From Prevotella sp. (GTDB lineage Bacteria > Bacteroidota > Bacteroidia > Bacteroidales > Bacteroidaceae), in contig JAEETD010000020.1 in the NCBI GenBank assembly GCA_016290175.1, positions 1 to 40,837 on the forward strand: DNA of 40,837 bases, given 5' to 3'. Both the position numbers and the translations under genes were made by a program. This document shows positions 22,372-31,206 of this stretch, one piece after another (positions within the stretch are counted from its first letter, which is position 1; every line of letters starts with the position of its first letter). The notes beneath the pieces are model-generated. The model was not told the origin of the DNA, did not search any database, and saw only the letters and a program-made list of their open reading frames with translations.

Positions 22372-22407
22372 GCCGCCGACATACCTTTGTGGGGGTACAT
22401 CGGCGAC
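22372..22407 (-). terminator. Terminator of the M15 peptidase gene
   Basis: On the minus strand GTCGCCGATGTACC pairs with GGTATGTCGGCGGC (14 bp with three G-U pairs), followed by ATTTTT. Confidence 0.7.
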
Positions 22408-22425
22408 ATCTATAAGAGGACGCTT

Positions 22426-22899
22426 TTACGTCTGAATCAGACGAACTTTCCTGCGATTGCCTGATGGCCTGACTGCGAAGTGGAGCCAGTAGCCGCCGCG
22501 AGGCGAACGCTCTAACAGGAGTTCGTCGAAGTCCTCACAGGACTCGTCTGAGATGTCGAGCAGGATGGTGGCGTAGCGCACCAGTTGCTCGATGCCTGCC
22601 ACGCGGATGTCGGCAGCGCAGCCTGTCAGATGGTTCGAGCCCTTCACACCGCCTACGGCCTTGTTCACGGCCTCAGAGCGATAGCCAGAGTTGATGACTA
22701 TAGGGTCATCACCCTCGCCATAACGCTTGTTCCACTCACTGCGAAGCATCTCCAACCAGCCGCAGAGGCGCTTCAAATTCTCGATATGTACGTACGAAGG
22801 AATGTTTCCGTCAGGAGTCCTTGCACTCGTCTTGCACATTTCAGCGAGCGTAAAATGCTCGGAGAGGCGTGCAGCCTTATTGATTGTTACTTCTTGCAT
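22426..22899 (-). CDS. M15-family D-Ala-D-Ala carboxypeptidase-like murein hydrolase
   Basis: 157 residues, a single Peptidase_M15_3-like domain: FTLAEMCKTSA at the N-terminus, VINSGYRSEAVN, the zinc motif GSNHLTGCAADIRV (His and Asp) and YWLHFAVRP (His). Cuts peptide crosslinks of peptidoglycan. No signal peptide, as in phage-derived endolysins. In Bacteroidetes mobile loci such enzymes accompany VapE, HU and smalltalk genes. A remnant of its 3' end lies at 13237-13308. Confidence 0.85.
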   Translation of the reverse strand: MQEVTINKAARLSEHFTLAEMCKTSARTPDGNIPSYVHIENLKRLCGWLEMLRSEWNKRYGEGDDPIVINSGYRSEAVNKAVGGVKGSNHLTGCAADIRVAGIEQLVRYATILLDISDESCEDFDELLLERSPRGGYWLHFAVRPSGNRRKVRLIQT

Positions 22900-22927
22900 A
22901 CTCTTTCTTATGATTACTAAACTACAT

Positions 22928-22963
22928 AACGAAACGGGAAAACGGCAAAACGGGAAAACGGCA
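22928..22963. repeat. Octamer repeat between the M15 and VapE genes
   Basis: ACGAAACGGGAAAACGGCAA followed by two more ACGG units, period 8. Same family and same gene context as 13309-13335. Confidence 0.85.
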
Positions 22964-22971
22964 GTTCAAAA

Positions 22972-22995
22972 GGGGGAGCCAAAATGGCCACCCCC
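22972..22995 (-). terminator. Terminator of the VapE/primase gene
   Basis: Minus strand GGGGGTGGCC, loop ATTTT, GGCTCCCCC, then TTTT. It is conserved in the remnant at 13343-13366. Confidence 0.6.
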
Positions 22996-23007
22996 TGAAC
23001 TTTGCCG

Positions 23008-25746
23008 TTATAGCATGACTGTTCCCGTCTTGCGATACAGAGCTTTCACCTTGCCGTTGTCCTTGAATTCTCCAGTCTTCACGGCCAGATGGTCTGCCAG
23101 CAATGTGCGGGCGCGACCTCGTGCCGATGACTCACCTTCCAGTCCAAAGCAGCGCATGATATCCTCGGCTGTGAACTCTTCAGGCAGACGGTTGAAGGCC
23201 TCGATGGTTTTCTGCTTACGACGGGCGTTAGCCGACACGTCGCGCTTCTGGTCATCAAAGTACTTCTCGGCCATAGCCCCAAAATAGTGACGCTGACAGG
23301 CGTACTGGATGTTCACCAGCAATTCCGTGAGACGCCAGTCCACATCATCTGTCTCGAACTCGCCACACCAGTAGTTGCCCTCCTGATGGATGCAAGCCCA
23401 ATGGCGCATTACGATAAACGGTGCCGCGAAGTTCAGCCCATGATAGGCACAACGTTTCAGGAGCATCTCGTCGGCCTTGGAGTTGTTCTCCTTGGCGTCA
23501 GCCATGCGACGAGCCGTCCAGTCGTAGAGCTCATCTACAATCTTATCGAGACTCAGCAGACCCTTCACACGATCCAACTTGAAAGCCCACTCCTTCAGGC
23601 GACCATCGCTCTCGAAATCCACCGTTTTCTCGCGCTCCATCATCTCAAAGTTGGTGCTGGGCAAGGGAATACAAGTGAGTCGCGTAGCGAGTCCAGAACC
23701 AAAGTTCTGCTCATTCACTTTCTTCTTCAACGCAATGGGCGTACCTGTATAGATGTAGTTCCACGTCACGAAAAAGTTCTGCACCACACTATCCAGATTC
23801 GAGTACGCCTGACCATCCTCTTCATTGTGGAAGGCCTTTAATTCCAGACTCTGCTTGTCTATCCACGAGCCACCTTTCTGAACGGTCAATGTGTTATCCA
23901 ACTCGGTGTCGAACGTGAGCATGTGCAACTGCATCTCTTCGCCATCCACCACCTCCACGGCATTCACCATGTCCTGAATAAACTGAGCATTCGATGTACG
24001 AGCCGGATGCACACGGAAGAGTGCCTTTGGCTTCTGCGGCTTCTCCTTGTTGGCACCCTTGGTTTTCATCTCCTCCTTGTAGCGGTTGATGGCTGCAATA
24101 CCAGCCTTATCCGCTGCTACCATAGGAGCCGCCAGGAGCTTGAATAGTCGAGTAGCAAAACTCTTACCACTGGCAGGGTCGCCGATTATCAGCGTCGAAT
24201 TATTCAGCCTGCGCAATTCCTCAGGACGATGATAGAAGCGATACGTACACCTTGTCATCAGCGTCATCAAGAGTCCTCCAGCCACGAACACAGCCGCCGT
24301 AAACTGATTCTTCTTCAGTCCCTTGCAAATATCACGCAGCAGCGGAAAATCCTCATACAAACCTTCTATCTGTGCGCCCCACTCCCAAAGCCAACGCTCG
24401 ATGTCGCTTTCCGTCACCGCCGCCGACGCTTGCGAGCCTTGCGTGATTTCCTGCCACGACCTGCCGCACGCCTCCTTGATAGCCTCCTGCATGGCCTTAC
24501 TCGGTTGCTGAGAGAGGTATTTCTTCTCCCTGTCAGCCAAGCGCTGAGCAGCTGAGGCCACTGTTTGTTCCACGTTCTCATCACGCTCATCGATGATTTC
24601 CTGAACCCACTTCTGCGCCTTGAGCACCTGCAGGGTCTTCTGCTTATCGCCATCGAACAGCACAAGCAAATCTGAGGCGAGTTTGAGCGATTCGTTGTGA
24701 CGGTTGCTGTCGGCTGCACATGGCAACTTCTCACTGTAGCGAGCATCAATAATAGACTGTACATCATACTCGCGCCACTTTAACGATACTGACTCAGCGC
24801 CCACTTTGCCGCCATTTTGATTCCCTTGTTCAACATGCGTGCTGGCCACAGTAGCAATCTTAACACAATCAGAATCACCAGCACTTCCATTAGCAGGAAA
24901 TTCATGATACAACGGCTGAGTTTTCTTCTCTCGATACTGGGGAGTGTACTCCCTGTCAAATTCTTCGTCATAATAATCAAAAATGGTTTCGTCAATGAAT
25001 AAGATATCTTCCTCCTTGGGAGTAAAAGAGTTGCGTGTGGCATCAATACAGCTGCTGTCAGCCTTGTAGCCAAGAGCCTCAGCAAACATGATCTGATTGT
25101 CTGCGAGATTGCCCACCTGCTTAGTACCGGCAAATACGATGCGTACACCACGCTTCGAACTGGTGATATGTACCAGTTTCGTGATGGCCATCAGTTCTGC
25201 ATCAAGCTTTAGCTTTTCCCAGACCTCCAGCGGATTCTCCACATGGTCAATGTCAAGCATCACCAAGCCATTCAGATGGCAGTCTGCCAGTCTGCGATGA
25301 CGGAAGGGATTGCCATTAGCCGTAGGCGTTTCGTCAAACTCGTAGCAAGAAAAAATGAACGCCGTGAGATTATCCTTCAACTCCTGAGCAAAGGCCAGCA
25401 GACGCTCTTCATCGCTTTTCTCAAAGAACTTTTGGCGCGCTGCCAACTTGACCTTCGGTCGAGCCTGCTCACGCTCGGCTGAGTTGGAGCGAGCTCCACT
25501 CTGCTCTCGCTTAATCGCAGCCTTCTTTAGTCCACGTTTTTTTGCGATAAATTTCCCATAGTCCTCATTCTTCAACCACTTGTCGATAGTCTCAGAATCG
25601 TGTCGCTCCACAGCCTCCAGAATCTCCCTTCGGCTGTCAATCTTCCACTGGTTCGACGTATTCCTCACGCTTTCCCAGAATTTCTCTCGGCTGCACTGGA
25701 CAGCCTGAGAGAAATGAGTGTTTTCTTGATAACAGAATCCTTTCAT
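23008..25746 (-). CDS. VirE/VapE-type primase-helicase (BT4734-like N-terminus)
   Basis: 912 residues. Residues about 120-250 are a VirE-N/primase-like domain (LVMLDIDHVE, with acidic pair Asp165/Asp167, and ITSSKRGVRIVF). A second half carries a P-loop, GDPASGKSF (522-530), and an acidic segment (HMLTFDTELD) in the style of DUF3987 helicases. Such proteins prime and unwind DNA for element replication in Bacteroidetes prophage-like and plasmid-like elements. It fits the iteron/Rep block nearby. Reads leftward behind the SSB-like gene (21 bp gap), probably cotranscribed. Confidence 0.82.
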   Translation of the reverse strand: MKGFCYQENTHFSQAVQCSREKFWESVRNTSNQWKIDSRREILEAVERHDSETIDKWLKNEDYGKFIAKKRGLKKAAIKREQSGARSNSAEREQARPKVKLAARQKFFEKSDEERLLAFAQELKDNLTAFIFSCYEFDETPTANGNPFRHRRLADCHLNGLVMLDIDHVENPLEVWEKLKLDAELMAITKLVHITSSKRGVRIVFAGTKQVGNLADNQIMFAEALGYKADSSCIDATRNSFTPKEEDILFIDETIFDYYDEEFDREYTPQYREKKTQPLYHEFPANGSAGDSDCVKIATVASTHVEQGNQNGGKVGAESVSLKWREYDVQSIIDARYSEKLPCAADSNRHNESLKLASDLLVLFDGDKQKTLQVLKAQKWVQEIIDERDENVEQTVASAAQRLADREKKYLSQQPSKAMQEAIKEACGRSWQEITQGSQASAAVTESDIERWLWEWGAQIEGLYEDFPLLRDICKGLKKNQFTAAVFVAGGLLMTLMTRCTYRFYHRPEELRRLNNSTLIIGDPASGKSFATRLFKLLAAPMVAADKAGIAAINRYKEEMKTKGANKEKPQKPKALFRVHPARTSNAQFIQDMVNAVEVVDGEEMQLHMLTFDTELDNTLTVQKGGSWIDKQSLELKAFHNEEDGQAYSNLDSVVQNFFVTWNYIYTGTPIALKKKVNEQNFGSGLATRLTCIPLPSTNFEMMEREKTVDFESDGRLKEWAFKLDRVKGLLSLDKIVDELYDWTARRMADAKENNSKADEMLLKRCAYHGLNFAAPFIVMRHWACIHQEGNYWCGEFETDDVDWRLTELLVNIQYACQRHYFGAMAEKYFDDQKRDVSANARRKQKTIEAFNRLPEEFTAEDIMRCFGLEGESSARGRARTLLADHLAVKTGEFKDNGKVKALYRKTGTVML

Positions 25747-25767
25747 ACCAATTCGTGTAATTCGTGG

Positions 25768-26061
25768 TTAAAGACTCTGCAAATCAGTAATATAAAGAGC
25801 ATTCTCGTGTCGCGTCTGGCCGTTCTGATCCTGCCATGTGCGATGCTTCCAGAAGCCCTTGGCCACGTAAGGCTGGTTCTCGAAGAACTGCGTGTCGCGC
25901 TGCTTAGAGGCATACTCGCCAATCAGTTCACCATACACCTCGTCGCCACCGTGCTTCAGCACTACGCCACGACTCTTGAAATACTCCGTTGTACCATCCT
26001 GTCGCTGGTACTGGCGCTCAGAGTATGCGCCTACCTCCTTGATTAATACTAATGCTTCCAT
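25768..26061 (-). CDS. Small SSB-like (OB-fold) protein
   Basis: 97 residues from ATG at 26061 (MEALVLIKEVGAYSERQYQR); the longer frame overlaps the upstream gene. Pattern of short strands with YFKSRGVVLKHGGDEVYGEL and a conserved aromatic WKHRTWQDQNG. Position beside the primase-helicase and the small size suggest a single-stranded-DNA-binding or accessory replication protein; family assignment is tentative. Confidence 0.55.
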   Translation of the reverse strand: MEALVLIKEVGAYSERQYQRQDGTTEYFKSRGVVLKHGGDEVYGELIGEYASKQRDTQFFENQPYVAKGFWKHRTWQDQNGQTRHENALYITDLQSL

Positions 26062-26074
26062 AGTCTGTCGAATA

Positions 26075-26656
26075 TTAAAGGTTCTCAATTTCTATCTTCA
26101 TGCCGTTGGTCTCTCCAGCAAGCATCTCCAGTACATCCTCCGAGCACTCCAGCGTAGCCTTTACGCACACGCCGTGCTTCATGAAGAAGTCCATATACAC
26201 ACGAGCCCAATGCAGAGCCGTCTTGGCGTCGTCAAAACTGTCGAGATCGAAGAGGCGCATCCATGTGCTATCTGCATCGTCGCACCATACAGAGTACTTG
26301 CCCTGACGTTGTGTTCCCTTATTGGCAAACACTCGAATCTTCAAGTTCAGCACCTGAGGCACAGCCTGGAACTTCACACCCAGAGCATTGATGTCCTTGA
26401 AACGACTCTTCAACACCTCCTTGATGTCAGTCTCGCCACACTCCAAGGCACAACCCATCATGCCTGCAAGGTCACGAACCTGTATCAGTTCATCCTTCTC
26501 GCACAGGTAGCGATAGTCGCTCTTGTCGTAGGGAGAGTCCTCATACAGAGGCTCCAGCTTCTCATCCTTAGAGGTTACCCACCACTGGTTTCCAAGAAAC
26601 GTTGCGGTGGTGGCAACGCCCGAACACTTACCGTAAACTATAATCTTATTCTTCAT
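26075..26656 (-). CDS. Conserved hypothetical protein of the replication block
   Basis: 193 residues, not recognised. Soluble, no signal peptide. Two parts: a Gly/Ser N-terminus (YGKCSGVATTATFLGNQWWVTSKD) and a helical-plus-strand C-terminus (FDDAKTALHWARVYMDFFMKHGVCVKATLEC). It lies 13 bp from the SSB-like gene and 20 bp from the next gene, in one polycistronic unit with the primase. Confidence 0.6.
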   Translation of the reverse strand: MKNKIIVYGKCSGVATTATFLGNQWWVTSKDEKLEPLYEDSPYDKSDYRYLCEKDELIQVRDLAGMMGCALECGETDIKEVLKSRFKDINALGVKFQAVPQVLNLKIRVFANKGTQRQGKYSVWCDDADSTWMRLFDLDSFDDAKTALHWARVYMDFFMKHGVCVKATLECSEDVLEMLAGETNGMKIEIENL

Positions 26657-26676
26657 AATTCAATCATGATTTGGTT

Positions 26677-27234
26677 CTATACTCTGTCAATAATCTCCTC
26701 GTCAGTCAAAGTCTTGGACTCCTTGACTCCCTGACTCCTTGACTCCTTAGAATTAAACACCTTGATGATGTCTGAGTAGTACTGGGCGATGATACGTGCC
26801 ATTGAGCCTTGCAGACACAACAACTCGCGCTCTATCGTAGGCCCGCAGCCCAGCGTGGTCTTGATGATCACCGTCTTCTGCGTCTTGTTCAGATACACCT
26901 GCAACGTCTTGTCATCATAGAGCAACTTGCCCTTCACCTGCAGTTTCGGCTCGCTCTTCAGTTCACCCTTCACCAGCTCGTTGAACTGTTCCTGCATCAC
27001 GGCTACGGGGTCAGGACAGTCGGCAGGCACGTTGATGTGGATGCTGTAGCTCGACTCCTTCTCGCCCTCGCTCTTGTAGAAACTCGACTTGCCCTTCTGC
27101 TTGATCATCTTCCGATTGCTCTCGCGAGGCTCCTGCGGGTTCACTACCACGACGTCGTTGTCGTACACCTTCACTCTGGCCTTGAAGGCCTTCACCGGCT
27201 TCGTGCGCGGTGTTTCTACATAAACTTCACTCAT
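26677..27234 (-). CDS. Hypothetical protein with an octamer-encoded C-terminus
   Basis: 185 residues, not recognised. Basic, with charged N-terminus (KPVKAFKARVKVYDNDVVVV), a region PADCPDPVAVMQEQFNELVKGEL and GCGPTIERELLCLQGSMARIIAQYYSDIIKVF. The last 20 residues or so are coded by four octamers (26715-26746), giving KESRSQGVKESK, which looks like a tail added by repeat insertion. Its stop and the upstream antirepressor gene are 2 bp apart. Confidence 0.6.
   Translation of the reverse strand: MSEVYVETPRTKPVKAFKARVKVYDNDVVVVNPQEPRESNRKMIKQKGKSSFYKSEGEKESSYSIHINVPADCPDPVAVMQEQFNELVKGELKSEPKLQVKGKLLYDDKTLQVYLNKTQKTVIIKTTLGCGPTIERELLCLQGSMARIIAQYYSDIIKVFNSKESRSQGVKESKTLTDEEIIDRV
26715..26746. 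repeat. Octamer array inside a coding tail
   Basis: TGGACTCC, TTGACTCC, CTGACTCC, TTGACTCC. An eight-base relative of the TGACTCC heptamers in the TonB receptor gene. Confidence 0.85.
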
Positions 27235-27236
27235 CG

Positions 27237-28028
27237 TTAATCCTCCTCTTCGTTAATTTCAACACTCAGCAGAAACGGAATCATAATCTCCTCAGTCTTA
27301 CACATGCGGTGAATCATCTTGCGGCCACGTTCCGTCCATACCAGATAGGTTCGGGTGTGCATCTCGCCCTCAGCATCATAGTAAGAGTGCGTGCGGTTCT
27401 TGGCATAACCCTTGCGGGCGAAGTCTGCATAAAGCAGATACTGCCCAGACTGTTTGTACATCACCTTGCGTTCCTGCAGCAGTCGTGTCAGGTCGTGAAC
27501 GGTCATGTTCAGTTCCTTGGCTATCTGTGTGGTCGTGAAGCAACTCACGCTCTCCAGTACCTCGTCGCAGTACTCAGCCTTGGGAGCCATGTCCTCAATC
27601 TGCAGTTCCTGCATCTCGATGGTCTTCTGCTGGATTTGCAGCGCCAGTGCCATGATCTCCGTGTCCGACAGCTTGCGACCCTTGGCATCCCTTGTGGGGA
27701 TATAGCCGCCCGTCTTACGAATCTGAGGCAGCACCTCTGAGGTCACCCAGTGCTTGAACACCTTTGCCTGCGGCAGCTTCGACGAGAGCACCAAGGCATA
27801 CAGACCACTCTCGTTGATCGTCACCACCTTTTGTATTCCACCAGGGGTAGCCATTTCATCCACCCCTCTGTCGTCAGAGTCTACGTGAACGCGAATTGCC
27901 TTGCGGGCATCGCTGTAGCCCAGGGCCTTCGCCACGTCGTTACCTACAAAGAAGGTTTCGCCCTTCTCATCTGTCATGATGCGGATATCTCCGAACATCT
28001 CATGATTGAAAATTCTAATTTCTCGCAT
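27237..28028 (-). CDS. Phage-type antirepressor (BRO-N plus KilAC-like)
   Basis: 263 residues. BRO-N domain at residues 1-about 110 (IRIMTDEKGETFFVGNDVAKALGYSDARKAIRVHV, GLYALVLSSKLPQAKVFKHWVTSEVLPQIRKTGGY), then a coiled segment and a KilAC-type C-terminus (FTTTQIAKELNMTVHDLTRLLQERKVMYKQSGQYLLYADFARKGY). Such proteins relieve phage repression by binding repressors or DNA. It shows the phage ancestry of this block and may switch the genes around it. Confidence 0.9.
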   Translation of the reverse strand: MREIRIFNHEMFGDIRIMTDEKGETFFVGNDVAKALGYSDARKAIRVHVDSDDRGVDEMATPGGIQKVVTINESGLYALVLSSKLPQAKVFKHWVTSEVLPQIRKTGGYIPTRDAKGRKLSDTEIMALALQIQQKTIEMQELQIEDMAPKAEYCDEVLESVSCFTTTQIAKELNMTVHDLTRLLQERKVMYKQSGQYLLYADFARKGYAKNRTHSYYDAEGEMHTRTYLVWTERGRKMIHRMCKTEEIMIPFLLSVEINEEED

Positions 28029-28130
28029 AATCTTATCGAATTAATGAGCATCGGAATTGCGGGGTTTTAGTTTGAGCTCAATTCGTACGTACACATTTCC
28101 TCGCTCATCCTCCGACTCGGTTATGTCCTC

Positions 28131-28166
28131 TTTACCTTTTTACTCTTTTACCTTTTTACCTTTACC
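28131..28166. repeat. TTTACCTT octamer array at a stop codon
   Basis: TTTACC-type units start at 28131, 28139, 28147 and 28155 (period 8), with one more at 28161. They cover the stop codon and last codons of the next gene, encoding KYGKGKKVKE. Confidence 0.8.
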
Positions 28167-28541
28167 ATATTTGCGCATCATATACTTAATGTGATTTGCA
28201 AACATCAGCTGCGGCATATCCTCCTTCAACATCTTGCAGATAGTCTTGTAGTGTTGGTTTGCCATAGCACTTTTGAAGGTCATCTTCGTGCCGGTCATCA
28301 CATAAACCACCAGAGCATACGCCATAGCACCACGATCCAGAGGGTGATAGTATTCGAGCATCTTCTCTACACGCTCTCTGCTATCCTGAGTCATCCAGAG
28401 TTCCAACAGCTTCACCATCATCTTGGTAGCCAATGTGGTTTCCCAAGAGCCAATAGATTCCTCACCGTCAGTCTTCTCAATCCAAGGAGCCAAATACTCC
28501 AACGTTTTACTAATTTCAATTTCTGTTGTCATACGAATCAT
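28140..28541 (-). CDS. Hypothetical alpha-helical protein
   Basis: 133 residues (an in-frame ATG at 28532 would give 130). Mostly helical (KMMVKLLELWMTQDSRERVEKML, HYKTICKMLKEDMPQLMFANHIKYMMRKYG). Family not recognised. The basic tail is coded by an octamer array. It lies between the antirepressor and the defence operon, both read leftward; no promoter matching TAnnTTTG was found upstream. Confidence 0.55.
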   Translation of the reverse strand: MIRMTTEIEISKTLEYLAPWIEKTDGEESIGSWETTLATKMMVKLLELWMTQDSRERVEKMLEYYHPLDRGAMAYALVVYVMTGTKMTFKSAMANQHYKTICKMLKEDMPQLMFANHIKYMMRKYGKGKKVKE

Positions 28542-28606
28542 TATTAATTTGTTATTATTTGCGTCCCCGTTCGTCGGGAAACGTTTTTATAATAACACTG
28601 CATCGC

Positions 28607-28638
28607 GAGTCAGCGAAAACCCATATTAACGCTGACTC
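28607..28638. other. Inverted repeat in the gap before the hypothetical gene
   Basis: GAGTCAGCG (28607-28615) pairs with CGCTGACTC (28630-28638). It may be a terminator remnant or an operator. Two further partial copies (GCTGATT) lie at 28742-28772. Confidence 0.4.
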
Positions 28639-28664
28639 TGCCCTTTTAGCCAACAAATAAAAAA

Positions 28665-28698
28665 TCCGCAAACAGCCTGACTATTAGCCGTTTGCGGA
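28665..28698 (-). terminator. Terminator of the six-gene defence operon
   Basis: TCCGCAAAC (28665-28673) pairs with GTTTGCGGA (28690-28698); on the minus strand TTTTTTATTT follows. It stands 60 bp after the last gene. Confidence 0.75.
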
Positions 28699-28758
28699 GC
28701 CGCAAATATTTCTAAAAATAATTTTCAGTTTTTCAGCAACCGCTGATTTCGAGCTGAA

Positions 28759-29391
28759 TTAACGCTGATTCTGTATCATCTCCCTTACCTCATCCATCGA
28801 CACTTCGGGGTCGAGAATACTCACCAGATAGGCAATCGTCTGGTCGTTCTCTTTAGGCGCATGCGTGTTCCTTAGTTTGTCCGATTCAAACTCCTGACCC
28901 CGCTTTTTATCCCAGAAGTGGCCGCTCACCATCACCCATAGCGAGTGCTTGTCAGGCAGCATCACCAATCCCCGTTCATTCACCAGCCTCTTGAATAGTG
29001 CTGCCAGTGTGTTGGCATCGCCTTTCCATATCAGCCGCTGTCGTGTCTCGCCGCCACTGAACAAGTCAACAAACACCTGCACATCCGTCTCAGCGGCAAG
29101 CCATCCCAAAGCCACCAGGCCCTGACAGAGCATCCGCAGACGCACACTGCCATCAACCTTATTATTATATATAAAGGCCTTGCTGATTCTGGTGCCCGAC
29201 TTCTTGGGCCTACCGCCACCAGTAGCCTTGGACTTCTTCTCTTCTTCAACGATCTCAGCCTCCTGAGCCTTTTGCTCTTCAGGTGGTACTACCAGCGTCT
29301 GGTACGTGGGATTCTCTATCGTACAGCCGATATTAGCAACACCCCACACGTTTATGGGTGCCTGCTGCTGTTTATTATCCTTATCGTCCAT
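28759..29391 (-). CDS. Small basic accessory protein of the defence operon
   Basis: 210 residues from ATG at 29391 (MDDKDNKQQQAPINVWG); the longer frame has no support. N-terminal tail with AN-IGC-x4-P-x-Y...VVPP (residues 19-37), a charged/Gly linker (KSKATGGGRPKKSG), then a folded part (RISKAFIYNNKVDGSVRLRML to EFESDK). Family not recognised. Its N-terminal motif recurs at the C-terminus of the coiled-coil protein at 30460-31200. The start overlaps the YhcG stop by 11 bp, so translation is coupled. Confidence 0.62.
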   Translation of the reverse strand: MDDKDNKQQQAPINVWGVANIGCTIENPTYQTLVVPPEEQKAQEAEIVEEEKKSKATGGGRPKKSGTRISKAFIYNNKVDGSVRLRMLCQGLVALGWLAAETDVQVFVDLFSGGETRQRLIWKGDANTLAALFKRLVNERGLVMLPDKHSLWVMVSGHFWDKKRGQEFESDKLRNTHAPKENDQTIAYLVSILDPEVSMDEVREMIQNQR

Positions 29392-30445
29392 CGTCTTTAT
29401 CCTCCTTATGTTGCAAACGGTAGAATTCCTTCTGCTGCTCAATCTCACGGCGCAATTCCTCTTCAGTAGGCATATACGTCATGTATTTGGCTGCAAAGAG
29501 TTGGTCACTATCATTCAATACGGAATAACGTGCAATTGTATTGTCAGTATCTGTACAAAGTAAGACACCGATGGTGGGCTGATCATCTTCACCTTTTACA
29601 AGGTCATCATACATACGGACATACATATCCAGTTGACCAATATCTTGATGAGTAAGGCGATGAGTCTTCAACTCGAAGATGACGAAACGTTTCATCTTGA
29701 AATTGTAAAATACCAGGTCTATGTAGAAGTCTGAAGTCTGGGTCACAATATGCTGTTGGCGTTCTACGAAAGCAAAACCACGTCCTAATTCCAGAATAAA
29801 TTTTTCAAGATTATCAATTAGGGCTTGTTCCAATTCTGATTCTGAATAGATAGAATCACGACGAAATCCCATAAACTCAGCCACCACTGGATTCTTGATG
29901 TACTCCAGCGGATCTTTATCCGACAATGTAGGAAGGTCTTCTGCATTGGCAGGAAGTTGAGCAGCCAAGCGACGCTCGAAATATTGCGACGAGATGTTTC
30001 TATCAAGTTCTCGTACGCTCCACATACCTTTTGAGGCATTCTCTAAATACCACCATCTAGCTTCTGGACTTGTTACCGACAGAACACGACGAATATGAGA
30101 CCATTCAAGATTGTGAACACACGTGTTCACTTTTTCTGGCTCAGGAAAAAGTAGATAGAACTTCTTGTAATAATCAAGGTTTCGTTTGCTATAGTTTCTA
30201 CCATAAACAGGGACTAAACTCTCTGAGAGATTCTTCATAAGCCCAATACCATAAGCAGCTCGCTTCTCTCCATTCTGTTCTTCTTCTACTATGCGTTTGC
30301 CAACTTTCCAATATGTGGCAATGGCAATATGACTTACACTACCATAAGCCTGCTGACGCCCATGTTCTATGATAGAACAGACATCTTGGAACAGCAAGGT
30401 TTCCTGCTGGCCGTCAATCACTATATCTTTATTCTTTTCTTCCAT
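29381..30445 (-). CDS. yhcG: YhcG/DUF1016-family PDDEXK nuclease
   Basis: 354 residues. N-terminal helical DUF1016-N domain (SIIEHGRQQAYGSVSHIAI, YWKVGKRIVEEEQ, YGRNYSKRNLDYYKKFY, LEWSHIRRVLSV), then the nuclease domain with Asp243 (DFYIDLVFYN), Glu258 and Lys260 (FELKTHRLTHQDIGQ). PDDEXK enzymes of this family cut DNA and are often found beside restriction-modification genes or in mobile elements. The helical part may bind DNA or a partner. It lies between the coiled-coil protein (14 bp) and the small accessory protein (overlap). Confidence 0.88.
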   Translation of the reverse strand: MEEKNKDIVIDGQQETLLFQDVCSIIEHGRQQAYGSVSHIAIATYWKVGKRIVEEEQNGEKRAAYGIGLMKNLSESLVPVYGRNYSKRNLDYYKKFYLLFPEPEKVNTCVHNLEWSHIRRVLSVTSPEARWWYLENASKGMWSVRELDRNISSQYFERRLAAQLPANAEDLPTLSDKDPLEYIKNPVVAEFMGFRRDSIYSESELEQALIDNLEKFILELGRGFAFVERQQHIVTQTSDFYIDLVFYNFKMKRFVIFELKTHRLTHQDIGQLDMYVRMYDDLVKGEDDQPTIGVLLCTDTDNTIARYSVLNDSDQLFAAKYMTYMPTEEELRREIEQQKEFYRLQHKEDKDDGR

Positions 30446-30459
30446 ATCTTCCTTATTTA

Positions 30460-31200
30460 TTAAACGTCCTCGTCACCCTCTTTATTGCTCTCCAATGCCG
30501 GCTGTTGTTCCTTCGATGGTGGTATCACCTTAAATTCAGGACTCTGCATCTGGCAGCCCAAATTCGCCGTACTTCCAGCCTGAGGATAGACAGTGAACTG
30601 TTGCTTAGGCATCTTTGCTATTTCCTTCAATGCCTCAGTTTGTGCTTGTATAGCCTCAAAAATGGAACTCTGCGATTCTGGATGGGCGATGTATTCATCC
30701 AGCCATTCAAAGTGTTTGGGGAACTTGTTTGTACCCCAATAAACCTTTCTCAGCACATGATCAACATGAGTAGTAACTTCAACACCTAAACGGATGGATT
30801 GCTGCACAATCTTTGTCAGCAGTTCTTCCTCCTTTAGTTCATCGCCATTGTCTTTAGCCGCCTCCAACTGAGTCATTAACTCCGTTATCTGCTTGTCCTT
30901 AACATCATTCTCTTTTGTCAGGCGTTCTATTTCTCTGTAAGGCGAATAGACACCATTCTCTATCATCTTGCGAATCAGCAGCAATTTACTCTCAATCTCA
31001 GCCTCATGGATGTGCTTTTGGGTGTCGTTCTTCAAGGCGCTTAGTATCATGTCGCAGACTGACAACTTATCCTGTCTGTTGTTCTGCATATCAATGAAAG
31101 CATCAATAGAAGCCTCATTGAAATCGTGGGTCATACGCTTCCAATTCAGCTTTGATGCTTTCTCTGAGGTCATGTAATAAAGAGCCTTGGCAATAATCAT
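30460..31200 (-). CDS. Coiled-coil protein of the defence operon
   Basis: 246 residues, not recognised. Helical N-terminus (WKRMTHDFNEASIDAFIDMQ), a coiled coil at about 75-130 (IERLTKENDVKDKQITELMTQL), a TrpGly-containing middle (LRKVYWGTNKFPKHFEWLDEYI) and a low-complexity tail with AN-LGC-x4-P-x-F...VIPP (about 212-228). The tail motif matches the N-terminus of the last operon product, so both may bind the same partner. It lies 6 bp after res. Confidence 0.62.
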   Translation of the reverse strand: MIIAKALYYMTSEKASKLNWKRMTHDFNEASIDAFIDMQNNRQDKLSVCDMILSALKNDTQKHIHEAEIESKLLLIRKMIENGVYSPYREIERLTKENDVKDKQITELMTQLEAAKDNGDELKEEELLTKIVQQSIRLGVEVTTHVDHVLRKVYWGTNKFPKHFEWLDEYIAHPESQSSIFEAIQAQTEALKEIAKMPKQQFTVYPQAGSTANLGCQMQSPEFKVIPPSKEQQPALESNKEGDEDV

Positions 31201-31206
31201 ATGAGC

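Noticed and set aside
22382..22389. TACCTTTG on the plus strand as a promoter
   Set aside because: It lies inside the loop and arm of the M15 terminator hairpin and would read antisense into the M15 gene; no plus-strand gene follows.
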